Of a DNA stretch of 64,000 nt, positions 56,280 to 64,000 are shown piece after piece (position 1 is the stretch's first letter; the number at the start of each line of letters is the position of its first letter). The DNA is from Paenibacillus sp. FSL H8-0048 (GTDB lineage: Bacteria; Bacillota; Bacilli; Paenibacillales; Paenibacillaceae). The notes below the pieces were generated by a model. That model made no database searches. It had not been told where the DNA came from and saw only the letters and a program-made list of their open reading frames with translations. The DNA is taken from contig NZ_JBBODF010000001.1 of NCBI RefSeq assembly GCF_038002825.1, positions 7,254,001 to 7,318,000 on the forward strand, written 5' to 3'. A program made the translations under genes and the position numbers.

Positions 56280-57152
56280 ATGAATTTTAAGAAGATCGGT
56301 GTCATCGGCGGAGGCACAATGGGACAAGGGATTGCCGAAATGCTGGCAGCCAAAGGCCTGGATGTCATGCTGGTGGAGAAGACGGCAGAAAGATTGAACT
56401 ACTCCTACGAAATGATCGAGACCAGTCTCGACAAGCAGCTGGAGAAATGGGCGATTACCCAGGCGGAGAAAAAGCTGATCCTGGCCCGCATCCAGAAGGT
56501 TACACACTTCGCTGAACTGAGCTCCTGCGATATGGTCATTGAGACTATCGTTGAAGATCTGGAAGCGAAGCAAAAGGTATTCAATCAGCTCGATCAGGTG
56601 TGTCCGAGCCACATTATTCTTGCCAGCAATACGTCAACGCTTAGCTTGACTGAGCTTGCAAGCTCTACAATGTATCCGGAACGCGTTATCGGCATGCACT
56701 TCATACACCCTGTAGGTAAGGTGGATCTGGTTGAAATCGTGCGCGGTCTTAAAACCTCGGACAGCACATTTGAAGATACCAAAGCCTTTGTCGATGAGAT
56801 TGTTGAGAAAAAAGGCGTTATGATCTACGAATCCCCCGGATTTGTATCTTCACGCCTCATTTGCCTGTTCATAAACGAGGCTATGCATGTGCTCCAGGAA
56901 GGGGTTGCCTCTCCTGAAGATATTGATGATGCTATGCGTATCGGTTACCAGTTCCAGAACGGGCCGCTTGAAATGGCAGACCGCTTCGGTCTGGATTCCG
57001 TTCTTGCCGCACTTGAGAACATGTTCCGTGAATACGGCGAGCTCAAGTACCGTCCTTCGACAATTCTCAAGAAGATGGTACGTGCAGGACAACTGGGTAC
57101 GAAATCGGGCGAAGGCTTCTTCAAGTATGACAAGGATGGTGACCGGGTATGA
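56280..57152 (+). CDS. 3-hydroxybutyryl-CoA/3-hydroxyacyl-CoA dehydrogenase
   Basis: 290 residues with the NAD-binding GVIGGGTMGQGIAEMLAAKG (about 7-26), catalytic residues in ASNTSTLSLTELAS and GMHFIHPVGKVDLVEIV (His), then SPGFVSSRLICLFINEAMHV and the C-terminal helical domain with GPLEMADRFGLDSVL. This is the short hydroxyacyl-CoA dehydrogenase family (Hbd/MmgB). It overlaps ackA by ATGA, so it is coupled to acetate kinase; both act on acyl-CoA or acetate overflow. No thiolase or crotonase is near, so the pathway direction cannot be told. Start ATG at 56280 after GAAAGGATGGAG. Confidence 0.92.
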   Translation: MNFKKIGVIGGGTMGQGIAEMLAAKGLDVMLVEKTAERLNYSYEMIETSLDKQLEKWAITQAEKKLILARIQKVTHFAELSSCDMVIETIVEDLEAKQKVFNQLDQVCPSHIILASNTSTLSLTELASSTMYPERVIGMHFIHPVGKVDLVEIVRGLKTSDSTFEDTKAFVDEIVEKKGVMIYESPGFVSSRLICLFINEAMHVLQEGVASPEDIDDAMRIGYQFQNGPLEMADRFGLDSVLAALENMFREYGELKYRPSTILKKMVRAGQLGTKSGEGFFKYDKDGDRV

Positions 57153-58357
57153 AAGTATTAGTAATTAACGCAGGCAGTTCTTCTTTGAAATATCAGCTCT
57201 ATGACATGACGGATGAATCCGTACTTGCCAAAGGTCTGGTTGAGCGTATCGGCATGGATTCCTCCATTCTGACCCACAAACCAACCGGCAAACAGGAAGT
57301 GACAGAGGTTAGCGAAATTCTGGAGCACACTACAGCAATCCGTAAGGTTCTGGCGAATCTGACAGACAAGGAACACGGCGTCATTACATCCATTAACGAG
57401 ATTAATGCTGTAGGCCACCGCGTAGTACACGGAGGAGAGAGCTTCAAGGAATCCGCGCTTGTTACTACGGAAGCCAAGACCGAGATCCGCCGTCTGTTCG
57501 ACCTGGCTCCGCTGCATAACCCTGCTGCGCTGCTTGGTATTCTGGCTGCCGAGAGCAATATGCCGGGTGTGCCGCAGACCGTTATTTTCGACACAGCGTT
57601 CCATTCGACTATGCCTGAGAAAGCTTATTTGTACGCTATTCCTAGAGTACTGTACAGCAAATACAAGATCCGCCGCTACGGCTTCCACGGGACTTCCCAT
57701 GATTATGTAAGCAAGGCTGCGGCTGAGTTTGTCGGACGTCCGCTGGAAGAGCTGAAGATCATTACCTGCCACATCGGTAACGGTGCCAGCCTGACGGCTG
57801 TAGACGGCGGTATCTCCGTAGACACTTCCATGGGGATGACTCCACTCGAAGGTCTGATGATGGGTACACGCAGCGGTGACATTGACCCTGCTATTGTTCC
57901 ATACGTGATGAACAAGGAAGAATTGACTCATGGTGAAGTCAACTCTATGCTTAATAAGCACAGCGGTATGCTGGCGATCTCCGGGATCAGCAGCGACATG
58001 CGGGAAATTATCGAAGGATACGAGAAGGGCGAGCCGAATGCTTCGCTGGCCTTCGAAATGTACGAATACCGTCTCCGCAAATACATCGGGGCTTACACCG
58101 CAGCACTTAACGGTGCAGACATTATCGTCTTCACTGCCGGTGTAGGGGAGAATGCATCATTGCTTCGCGAGAAGGTCCTGCGCAACCTGTCCTACCTGGG
58201 TATTGAGCTGGACGAGGAAGCCAACAAGGTTCGTTCGGGCGATCCGCGCCGTATCTCTACTGCAAGCTCCAAGGTACAGGTACTTGTGGTTCCAACGAAC
58301 GAAGAGCTGGTGATTGCACGCGATACCTATCGTATTGTGCAAGGAATTAACGGCTAA
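57149..58357 (+). CDS. ackA: Acetate kinase
   Basis: Reversible phosphorylation of acetate with ATP. The 402-residue ASKHA-fold protein has VLVINAGSSSLKYQLYD (about 3-19), HRVVHGGESF, the FDTAFHSTMPEKAYLYAIP signature, RRYGFHGTSHDYVSK and GNGASLTAVDGGISVDTSMG, then FTAGVGENAS. Start ATG at 57149 overlaps the dehydrogenase stop. It lies in a position where B. subtilis has neither gene; in combination with rex upstream it suggests a redox/overflow cluster, though this is only inference. Confidence 0.97.
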   Translation: MKVLVINAGSSSLKYQLYDMTDESVLAKGLVERIGMDSSILTHKPTGKQEVTEVSEILEHTTAIRKVLANLTDKEHGVITSINEINAVGHRVVHGGESFKESALVTTEAKTEIRRLFDLAPLHNPAALLGILAAESNMPGVPQTVIFDTAFHSTMPEKAYLYAIPRVLYSKYKIRRYGFHGTSHDYVSKAAAEFVGRPLEELKIITCHIGNGASLTAVDGGISVDTSMGMTPLEGLMMGTRSGDIDPAIVPYVMNKEELTHGEVNSMLNKHSGMLAISGISSDMREIIEGYEKGEPNASLAFEMYEYRLRKYIGAYTAALNGADIIVFTAGVGENASLLREKVLRNLSYLGIELDEEANKVRSGDPRRISTASSKVQVLVVPTNEELVIARDTYRIVQGING

Positions 58358-58378
58358 ATTAGAGGAGAGATTACAGGC

Positions 58379-59674
58379 ATGGCTAACAAGAGTGTAATCA
58401 AGAACGTGAATGAGCATGTCGGAGAGACTGTTGTCATCGGATGTTGGGTCAACAACAAACGCTCCAGCGGTAAAATTCAGTTCCTGCAGCTTCGCGACGG
58501 TACCGGTTATATCCAGGGGGTTGTGGTGAAATCAGAAGTCCCTGAGCAGGTCTGGGATGATGCCAAGAGCCTCACCCAGGAGAGCTCTCTGTATGTGACA
58601 GGAATCATCCGTGAGGAGCCCCGCAGCCAGTCGGGCTACGAGCTGACGGTTACGGGCATTGAAGTTCTGCATCTTACCGAGAATTATCCAATTACACCTA
58701 AGGAGCATGGCGTCGACTTCCTGATGGATCACCGTCACCTCTGGCTGCGTTCCTCCAAGCAGCGGGCGGTAATGGTTATTCGTGCGGAGATTATCCGCGC
58801 GGTTCAACAGTTCTTCAATGAGCGCGGCTTCACGAAGGTGGACCCGCCGATTCTGACACCAACGTCTGCAGAAGGCACGACCAACCTGTTCCACACCAAG
58901 TACTTCGAAGAGGACGCCTATCTTACCCAAAGCGGACAGCTGTATATGGAAGCAGCAGCCATGGCTCTGGGACGCGTCTATTCGTTTGGGCCTACCTTCC
59001 GTGCAGAGAAATCCAAGACCCGCCGCCACTTGATCGAGTTCTGGATGATTGAGCCGGAAATGGCCTTCACCGATCATGAAGAGAGCCTGTGCGTGCAGGA
59101 GGATTTCATCAGCTTCGTCGTGCAGTCCGTGCTTACAAATTGCCGTGCTGAGCTGGAAGCGGTGGGGCGCGATGTCTCGAAGCTTGAGAACATCAAAGCA
59201 CCATTCCCGCGTATCAGCTATGACGATGCGATTAAGTTCCTGAACGAAAAAGGCTATGAAATTGCCTGGGGCGATGATTTCGGGGCTCCTCATGAAACGG
59301 CGATTGCCGAGATGAGCGACAGACCGGTCTTCATTACCCACTACCCGGCTTCCTTTAAGGCTTTCTATATGAAGCCGCATCCTGATCGTCCTGAAGTGGT
59401 GCTGTGCGCGGATATGATCGCTCCTGAAGGCTACGGGGAGATCATTGGCGGATCACAGCGTATTGACGATCCGGCACTGCTGGAAGCCCGCTTTAAGGAA
59501 CATAACCTGTCGATGGATACCTACAAATGGTATATGGATCTGCGCACCTATGGCACAGTTCCACACTCCGGCTTCGGTCTGGGGCTGGAGCGTACCGTAG
59601 CCTGGATCTGCGGTCTGGACCATGTCCGTGAGACCATTGCCTTCCCTCGTACACTGTACCGTCTTTACCCTTAA
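58379..59674 (+). CDS. asnS: Asparaginyl-tRNA synthetase
   Basis: Charges tRNA-Asn. The 431-residue class IIb synthetase has the N-terminal OB-fold (VVIGCWVNNKRSSGKIQFLQ, about 17-36; LRDGTGYIQGVV), then class II motif 1 (FTKVDPPILTPTSAEGTTNL), motif 2 (GPTFRAEKSKTRRHLIEFWM) and motif 3 (GFGLGLERTVAWICGL). Start ATG at 58379 follows AGAGGAGAG. It precedes dnaD as in B. subtilis. Confidence 0.97.
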   Translation: MANKSVIKNVNEHVGETVVIGCWVNNKRSSGKIQFLQLRDGTGYIQGVVVKSEVPEQVWDDAKSLTQESSLYVTGIIREEPRSQSGYELTVTGIEVLHLTENYPITPKEHGVDFLMDHRHLWLRSSKQRAVMVIRAEIIRAVQQFFNERGFTKVDPPILTPTSAEGTTNLFHTKYFEEDAYLTQSGQLYMEAAAMALGRVYSFGPTFRAEKSKTRRHLIEFWMIEPEMAFTDHEESLCVQEDFISFVVQSVLTNCRAELEAVGRDVSKLENIKAPFPRISYDDAIKFLNEKGYEIAWGDDFGAPHETAIAEMSDRPVFITHYPASFKAFYMKPHPDRPEVVLCADMIAPEGYGEIIGGSQRIDDPALLEARFKEHNLSMDTYKWYMDLRTYGTVPHSGFGLGLERTVAWICGLDHVRETIAFPRTLYRLYP

Positions 59675-59698
59675 AGAATAGGGAAAGGGGGCTTAAGT

Positions 59699-60466
59699 AT
59701 GGACGGAAAAGGTTGGAATACCTGGGGCGAGGGCGTAGCCTTCGGCCTGGAGAACGGAATGGCCGTCATTCCTTATGCACTCCTGAAATATTACCGGAAG
59801 CTGAATCTGAGCGGCAGCGAGTCCATGCTGCTGATTCATCTGCTCTCCTTCAGACAGGTGGAGGGAATAGACTTCCCTTCCCTGGAGGAGCTGCAGGCAG
59901 TAACCGGGCGCAGTATTCCGGTGATTGCCGGAGAGCTGCAGAAGCTTATGAAGGAAGGGTTCATCAGCATCGACGGAGATAACGACGAGTTGAGGGACAT
60001 TCATTATGAGCGCTACAACTTCTCCGGCCTATACGCGAAGCTCGGAGCTTATCTGGCTGAACTCTCACGGGAGTCTGTCCAGGAGAAGCCCAGCCAGAGC
60101 GGACGGGAGCCGGGGGCCCGGGCAGTGGCTCATCACTCCGGGGCTAATGCACCGGACGGCGGCTATGGCCGCCCGGCTGTGCCGGGTGCCAAGGAGTCAG
60201 AGGATGGACGCAGTCTGTTCAGCATTTTCGAGAAGGAATTCGGGCGTCCGCTATCCCCCATGGAATGTGAATCTATTTCCGGCTGGGTGGATGAAGACCG
60301 ATATCCCGAGGAGCTGATCCTGCTCGCACTGAAGGAGTCGGTCTTTGCAGGAAAGGTTCATTTCCGTTACATTGACCGCATTCTGCTGGAATGGGCCCGC
60401 AATCGGGTGAAGAATGCCCAGGATGTCAAAGCCTATTCCCAGAAATTCCGGGGCGGCGGCAGATGA
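59699..60466 (+). CDS. dnaD: Primosomal protein DnaD
   Basis: DnaD helps load the replicative helicase at origins and restart sites. The 255-residue protein has the N-terminal winged-helix oligomerisation domain (about 15-115: MAVIPYALLKYYRKLNLSGS, FPSLEELQAVTGRSIPVIAG) and a C-terminal DnaB/DnaD helical domain (about 175-245: LFSIFEKEFGRPLSPMECES, then YIDRILLEWARNRVKNAQDV), joined by a Pro/Gly/Ala-rich linker. Start ATG at 59699. The usual nth gene downstream is absent; a terminator and repeats follow. Confidence 0.94.
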   Translation: MDGKGWNTWGEGVAFGLENGMAVIPYALLKYYRKLNLSGSESMLLIHLLSFRQVEGIDFPSLEELQAVTGRSIPVIAGELQKLMKEGFISIDGDNDELRDIHYERYNFSGLYAKLGAYLAELSRESVQEKPSQSGREPGARAVAHHSGANAPDGGYGRPAVPGAKESEDGRSLFSIFEKEFGRPLSPMECESISGWVDEDRYPEELILLALKESVFAGKVHFRYIDRILLEWARNRVKNAQDVKAYSQKFRGGGR

Positions 60467-60516
60467 GCGGAGCAAGGTAGATTTATGCCGGTCCAGGGCA
60501 AGGCCCGGCCGTTTAA

Positions 60517-60559
60517 GGTGTCTCTTAAGTCATGTATGTGGCTTAAGGGGCACTTTTTT
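60517..60559 (+). terminator. Intrinsic terminator after dnaD
   Basis: GTGTCTCTTAAG pairs with CTTAAGGGGCAC (with G-T pairs) and runs into seven T residues. Confidence 0.75.
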
Positions 60560-60560
60560 T

Positions 60561-60660
60561 GAAATATAAGAATTTATATGTTCCACAAGATAACTGTTCT
60601 ATCTATTTCTCGCTGAAACGGGTGCCGTCCTTAAAAGGACGGCAAAGCCGTTACCACTTG
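60561..60660 (+). repeat. Structured dispersed repeat, copy 2
   Basis: 100 bases matching 35952-36054. Here the inner stem is perfect (GCCGTCCTT with AAGGACGGC), while the outer stem has one change in CCGTTAC (copy 1: CCGTTTC). Like copy 1 it follows a terminator at a convergent junction. Confidence 0.8.
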
Positions 60661-60721
60661 CTTTTGTTACTTAGGATTGGGAGTTAGCTGAAAGTGGGCG
60701 GGGGAGCGGCAGAAAGTATCC

Positions 60722-60933
60722 CTGAAATCAGGAAAAGTGTGCTAAATGAGTAGATGAGGGGTATAAATACACTTGATTTCAGTAAAAGTGGCTTAATGGG
60801 CAAAATGAGGGGTATAAATACACCTGATTTCAGTAAAAGTGGCTTAATGGGCAAAATGAAGGGTATAAATACACCTGATTTGAGCAAAAGCGGCTTAATG
60901 AGCAAAATGAGGGGTATAAATACACTTGATTTC
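60722..60933 (+). repeat. 51-bp tandem repeat (minisatellite)
   Basis: Three full units start at 60758, 60809 and 60860; a fourth, partial, starts at 60911, and a degraded partial unit lies at 60722-60757. Units differ at only a few positions. The period is 17 codons, and open frames exist on both strands (plus strand unit MRGINTPDFSKSGLMGK), but no ribosome binding site is visible. Confidence 0.9.
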
Positions 60934-60947
60934 GCCACTGGCAGCAC

Positions 60948-60988
60948 ACAGCCCGCAGTCCCTTCACATGGAAGGGACTGCGGGCTGT
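60948..60988. terminator. Perfect 18-bp inverted repeat before proC
   Basis: ACAGCCCGCAGTCCCTTC (60948-60965) and its exact complement (60971-60988), loop ACATG. Probably the terminator of the minus-strand pro operon, although the T tract is poor (TGTGC) in that direction. Confidence 0.65.
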
Positions 60989-61024
60989 TACGTTGCAGTA
61001 AGAATATCAAAAACTAGAACAAGA

Positions 61025-61891
61025 TTAGTGCAGCTCCTGCTCCAGAGCCGAGCCCATCTCGCGGGAACGTTCCGCACAGCGGTTGACGGCGGAAATGACA
61101 GTCTCGAAGAAGTCGCCGCGCTCCAGCACTTCAATGGCGGCCTGGGTAGAGCCATTCGGTGAGGTGACCTTCTTGCGCAAGGCGGCAGGCTCTTCACCGG
61201 TCTGTTGTACCATCCGCGCTGCGCCCAGCACGGTCTGGACAGTCAGCTCACGGCTCTGTTCCAGCGGCAGCCCTCCGCGGATGCCGGCGGCAATCATCGC
61301 TTCCATCATGTAGTAGATGTAAGCTGGTCCGCTGCCGGAGATCCCGGTTAAGGTCTCCATCCGTTCTTCGTCAATGACTGCCGTCAGGCCAACCGCTTCG
61401 AAGATATTAAGCGCTGTACGGCGGCTCTCTTCGCCAACCTCCTTGGAGAAGGCAATCCCGGTAGCCCCGAGGCCGATGGAGCTGGAGGTGTTCGGCATGG
61501 TGCGGACCACAGGCTGCGTTTTACCCAGTAAGCCTTGCATCGTACGGATGGTCAGCCCGGCAATCACGGAGATGATGAGCTGATCCGGCGACAGCAGCGG
61601 CCCCAGTGAACGGAGCGCTTCAGCAGCGTCTTTCGGCTTCATGGCTAAAACGATGACGGGCGCAGAGCGCAGAGCCTCGAGCTTGGACTCGGGAGCGTTA
61701 TAGCCGAGCACGCCGTAACGGCTGCGTAGTTCAGCGAGGCGTTCGCTGCTGCTGCGGTTCAGCATAATAATGCGGCCCGACTCCACTACATTCCGGGCGA
61801 TCAATCCCCGCACAATGGCCTCGGCCATCGAGCCTGCGCCATAAAAAACAATATTATGATTGATGAGCGGAATTGCTGGTTGCTGGCACAT
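61025..61891 (-). CDS. proC: Pyrroline-5-carboxylate reductase
   Basis: Last step of proline synthesis, NAD(P)H-dependent. The 288-residue protein has the nucleotide-binding IVFYGAGSMAEAIVRGLI, VVRTMPNTSSSIGLGATG and the C-terminal signature GISGSGPAYIYYMMEAMIAA, VTSPNGSTQAAIEVLE. Start ATG at 61891, with AGGGGGAC upstream on the minus strand. The order of transcription is proB-proA-proC; it is 30 bases from the proA stop, so the complete glutamate-to-proline path is in one operon. Confidence 0.96.
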   Translation of the reverse strand: MCQQPAIPLINHNIVFYGAGSMAEAIVRGLIARNVVESGRIIMLNRSSSERLAELRSRYGVLGYNAPESKLEALRSAPVIVLAMKPKDAAEALRSLGPLLSPDQLIISVIAGLTIRTMQGLLGKTQPVVRTMPNTSSSIGLGATGIAFSKEVGEESRRTALNIFEAVGLTAVIDEERMETLTGISGSGPAYIYYMMEAMIAAGIRGGLPLEQSRELTVQTVLGAARMVQQTGEEPAALRKKVTSPNGSTQAAIEVLERGDFFETVISAVNRCAERSREMGSALEQELH

Positions 61892-61921
61892 GGCTGGCAG
61901 TCCCCCTATAAGTTGAGTGAG

Positions 61922-63169
61922 TTAACCTCTGATTTGGCCGGAGCCGTGAATCATGTATTTGCTTGAAGTGAGTGCAGGCAGTCCCATAGGCCCGCGGGCA
62001 TGGAGCTTCTGGGTGCTGATTCCGATCTCGGCGCCGAAGCCGAATTCAAAGCCGTCCGTGAACCGGGTAGATGCGTTGTGGTACACTGCCGCAGCGTCAA
62101 CCTCTTGCAGGAAGCGTGCAGCATTCGCTGCGTCTTCAGTCACAATACATTCGGAATGCTTGGTTCCGAACTCTGCGATATGCCCAAGAGCCTGTTCCAG
62201 CGTGTCCACGATACGAATATTGAGAATATAATCGTTGTATTCTGTAGCGAAGTCCTCTGGTGTGGCAGGCACAGCCCAAGGAATAAGAGCAACCGTATCC
62301 TGGCACCCGCGCAGCTCCACACGAGCCTCGCGGAAGGCTTCAGCAAGTGCGGTGAGATGTTCTTGGGCGTAAGCACGGTGCACCAGCAGTGTCTCCATTG
62401 AATTGCAGACCGAAGGCCGCTGGGCCTTCGCATTCACGCTAATGCGCCGGGCCATTTCCGGATTGGCACTCGCATCCAGATAAGTATGGCATATGCCTGC
62501 TCCTGTTTCAATAACCGGTACGGTGGCATTAAGAACCACATTCTGAATCAGGGAGCTTCCTCCGCGCGGGATAATGACATCCAGCAGTCCGTTCAGCTTC
62601 AGCATTTCATCCACGGAGGAGCGGTTAGGATCTTCAATCAGCTGCAAGGCATCCGGCGGAAGGGCGGTACCCGCAAGTGCGCGGTGCAGCACCTCAGCGA
62701 TGGCACGGTTGGAGGAGAGGGCGGAGGAGCCGCCGCGCAGCACCACAGCATTGCCGGTCTTAAGGCAGAGTCCGGCAGCGTCAACGGTGACGTTGGGGCG
62801 TGCTTCATAGATAATGCCAATCACTCCAAGCGGAACCCGTACCTTCTCAATGTGCAGGCCGTTCGGCCGTTCGATCGTCTCCAGATTGTCTCCAACCGGA
62901 TCAGGCAGTTCGGCAATCTGCTGCAAGCCTTCGGCAATGCTGTCAATCCGTCCCGCATCCAGGGCCAGCCGGTCGAGCATCGACTCCGGTGTCCCGTTCA
63001 GCCGTCCGCGCTCCAGGTCTTCTGCGTTGGCGGCAATAATGTAATCAGCTTCGGCGCGCAAAGCGGCTGCCATCACCAGCAGGGCTTCATTCTTCTGGGC
63101 GGTAGTCAAGCTTGCGAGTACCCCTGTGGTTGCTTTGGCCAGCGTCGTCTTGTTAACCACTTCACTCAT
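61922..63169 (-). CDS. proA: Gamma-glutamyl phosphate reductase
   Basis: Reduces glutamyl-5-phosphate to glutamate-5-semialdehyde with NADPH. The 415-residue aldehyde-dehydrogenase-fold protein has GVIGIIYEARPNVTVDAAGL, VVLRGGSSALSSNRAI, the active-site cysteine region VCNSMETLLVHRAYA, and FGTKHSECIVTEDA, NASTRFTDGFEFGFGAEIGI. Start ATG at 63169, behind GGAGGAATT on the minus strand. Lies 58 bases after the proB stop. Confidence 0.97.
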   Translation of the reverse strand: MSEVVNKTTLAKATTGVLASLTTAQKNEALLVMAAALRAEADYIIAANAEDLERGRLNGTPESMLDRLALDAGRIDSIAEGLQQIAELPDPVGDNLETIERPNGLHIEKVRVPLGVIGIIYEARPNVTVDAAGLCLKTGNAVVLRGGSSALSSNRAIAEVLHRALAGTALPPDALQLIEDPNRSSVDEMLKLNGLLDVIIPRGGSSLIQNVVLNATVPVIETGAGICHTYLDASANPEMARRISVNAKAQRPSVCNSMETLLVHRAYAQEHLTALAEAFREARVELRGCQDTVALIPWAVPATPEDFATEYNDYILNIRIVDTLEQALGHIAEFGTKHSECIVTEDAANAARFLQEVDAAAVYHNASTRFTDGFEFGFGAEIGISTQKLHARGPMGLPALTSSKYMIHGSGQIRG

Positions 63170-63227
63170 GGCAATTCCTCCTAATAAAAATTATGTTGGC
63201 ATATGGAGATACAATTTGTTTCGTAAA

Positions 63228-64000
63228 TTAACGAAGTGTGATCCATTCGTCCCGGTGGATAACCTCAAGCCGGTGTACTTCACCAAGCTTGGGCACAATC
63301 TCGCGGCTGGGAAGCCCCTGAATGCTGCGGAGCTGGGTGTCATCGTAATTGACGATACCCCGTCCAAGCAGCTGCCCATCCGGGCCGAGCACCTCAACGA
63401 CATCCCCGGAATGGAAGCTGCCCTCAATACGTTTAACCCCTACTGGCAGCAGACTATGTCCTCCGTGGAGCAGCGCTTCAACAGCACCGTCATCGACATA
63501 CAGTGATCCGAGCGGGGTGGACATGAAGCCCAGCCATTGCTTTTTGACCGGCAGAGAAGAGAGGGTGGTGGCAAAATAAGTGCCTTTGCCCTTTCCGGCT
63601 GCGGCCTGTGATAAATCCCCCGGCTCCTTCACTTGGCCCACGAAGACCGGAACGCCGCCCCGCGTGGCAATCTTGGCCGCGTCGATCTTAGAGCGCATGC
63701 CGCCGGTTCCTACGCTTGACCCTGCACCGCCTGCAATGGCATAGATCTCAGGCGTAATCTCTTCTATGTGCTCATACCGTACAGCATCTGGATGCTTGCG
63801 GGGATCGCCGCTGTAGACGCCGTCCATATCCGTCAACACCAGCAGGTGCGAGGCCTTCAACAGATTGGCAACCAGCGCCGATAAGGTATCGTTGTCACCG
63901 AACTTCAGCTCATCCACCGATACGGTATCGTTCTCGTTGAATACGGGCACGGCGCCTTGGCGGAGCAATTCTTCCACCGTCATCATGGCGTTGTTCATGG
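63228..64000 (-). CDS. proB: Glutamate 5-kinase, C-terminal part
   Basis: Phosphorylates glutamate, the regulated first step of proline synthesis. The gene runs off the right edge; about 257 residues are visible. They include FNENDTVSVDELKFGDNDTL and LLVLTDMDGVYSGDPRKHPD and GTGGMRSKIDAAKIATRGGV of the amino acid kinase domain, and a C-terminal PUA domain (about the last 75 residues: GSLYVDDGAVEALLHGGHSL, VKRIEGSFHSGDVVEVLGPD). The PUA-containing form is usual. The N-terminal nucleotide-binding region and start are outside the window. Confidence 0.96.
   Translation of the reverse strand, partial: MNNAMMTVEELLRQGAVPVFNENDTVSVDELKFGDNDTLSALVANLLKASHLLVLTDMDGVYSGDPRKHPDAVRYEHIEEITPEIYAIAGGAGSSVGTGGMRSKIDAAKIATRGGVPVFVGQVKEPGDLSQAAAGKGKGTYFATTLSSLPVKKQWLGFMSTPLGSLYVDDGAVEALLHGGHSLLPVGVKRIEGSFHSGDVVEVLGPDGQLLGRGIVNYDDTQLRSIQGLPSREIVPKLGEVHRLEVIHRDEWITLR

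Larger units (their letters stand above)
60467..61024. other. Repeat-rich stretch between dnaD and proC
   Basis: About 560 bases without a gene. It contains, in order, the dnaD terminator, copy 2 of the structured dispersed repeat, a 51-bp tandem repeat and an 18-base perfect inverted repeat, all listed separately. It is the junction between rightward and leftward transcription. Confidence 0.8.

Noticed and set aside
60758..60933. Possible CRISPR array
   Set aside because: Units are contiguous 51-bp tandem copies without unique spacers, and no cas genes are in the window.
60754..61017. 87-residue plus-strand frame made of the 51-bp repeats, and a 108-residue minus-strand frame over the same array
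   Set aside because: Both follow from a period divisible by three; neither has a ribosome binding site or family resemblance. Kept as a repeat, not a gene.
1..64000. tRNA, rRNA, prophage, insertion sequence or replication origin
   Set aside because: No cloverleaf, rRNA segment, transposase, integrase or DnaA-box cluster was noticed on reading; gene order is a continuous chromosomal core.

Overview
The window is a chromosomal core segment of an endospore-forming, aerobic, low-to-mid-GC Gram-positive of the Paenibacillus type. Supporting this are sporulation genes (spoIVA, spoVIF, ypjB), bacillithiol genes (bshA, bshB1), a three-gene Bacillus-type cytochrome bc complex (qcrABC), TRAP (mtrB), strong AGGAGG-type ribosome binding sites, frequent TTG/GTG starts, and gene order that closely follows the Bacillus subtilis der-gpsA-spoIVA-hbs-mtrB-hepS...dnaD arc. 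The genus call is inference from gene content and style, not from a marker gene.

Layout. 1-5 kb: end of der, plsY, gpsA, spoVIF, small membrane and lipoprotein genes. 5-7.6 kb: spoIVA, hbs (HU), mtrB (TRAP). 7.6-13.8 kb: a menaquinone/heptaprenyl operon, hepS-menG-UbiA-type prenyltransferase-ubiX-mqnA-hepT, followed by ndk and cheR. Genes of futalosine-route type sit between the two heptaprenyl diphosphate synthase subunits. 15-26.6 kb: an aromatic amino acid supraoperon aroC-aroB-aroH-trpEDCFBA-hisC-tyrA, with a TRAP-type leader (promoter, 12 spaced GAG/TAG triplets, intrinsic terminator) before trpE. 26.6-27.5 kb: a gene-poor stretch holding a strong candidate small RNA on the minus strand. 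27.5-31.8 kb: ECF sigma/anti-sigma pair, histidine phosphatase, helicase-associated-domain protein, gamma carbonic anhydrase family protein, IDEAL-domain protein, ypiF. 32-36 kb: qcrABC, ypjA, ypjB. 36-47 kb: yitT-family gene (minus), mazG-like, TPR protein, dapB-mgsA-bshB1-bshA-cca-birA, panBCD behind a structured leader, TPR protein. 47-60.5 kb: dinG, rex, an MtaD-like amidohydrolase, ypmB, a nucleotidyltransferase, an unusual FtsH-like membrane protease with a small membrane partner, 3-hydroxyacyl-CoA dehydrogenase, ackA, asnS, dnaD. 60.5-64 kb: repeats, then proC, proA and partial proB on the minus strand.

How it works together. The mtrB product at 7.3 kb very probably controls the trp leader at 17.7 kb. 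Chorismate made by aroC feeds trpE, aroH/tyrA and mqnA, so the window links the shikimate branch point to quinone synthesis, and the quinone serves the qcrABC complex. Rex would tie NADH/NAD+ state to expression.

The most unusual items are: the minus-strand small RNA candidate near 27.0 kb; the FtsH-like protease lacking an extracytoplasmic domain next to a small membrane protein; a structured dispersed repeat at 35.95 and 60.56 kb; a 51-bp tandem repeat at 60.7-60.9 kb; an 81-bp higher-order repeat inserted in cca; and four related 22-bp elements upstream of panB. I saw no prophage, transposase, CRISPR array, tRNA or rRNA, and nothing here that clearly is a wholly new defence or metabolic system.
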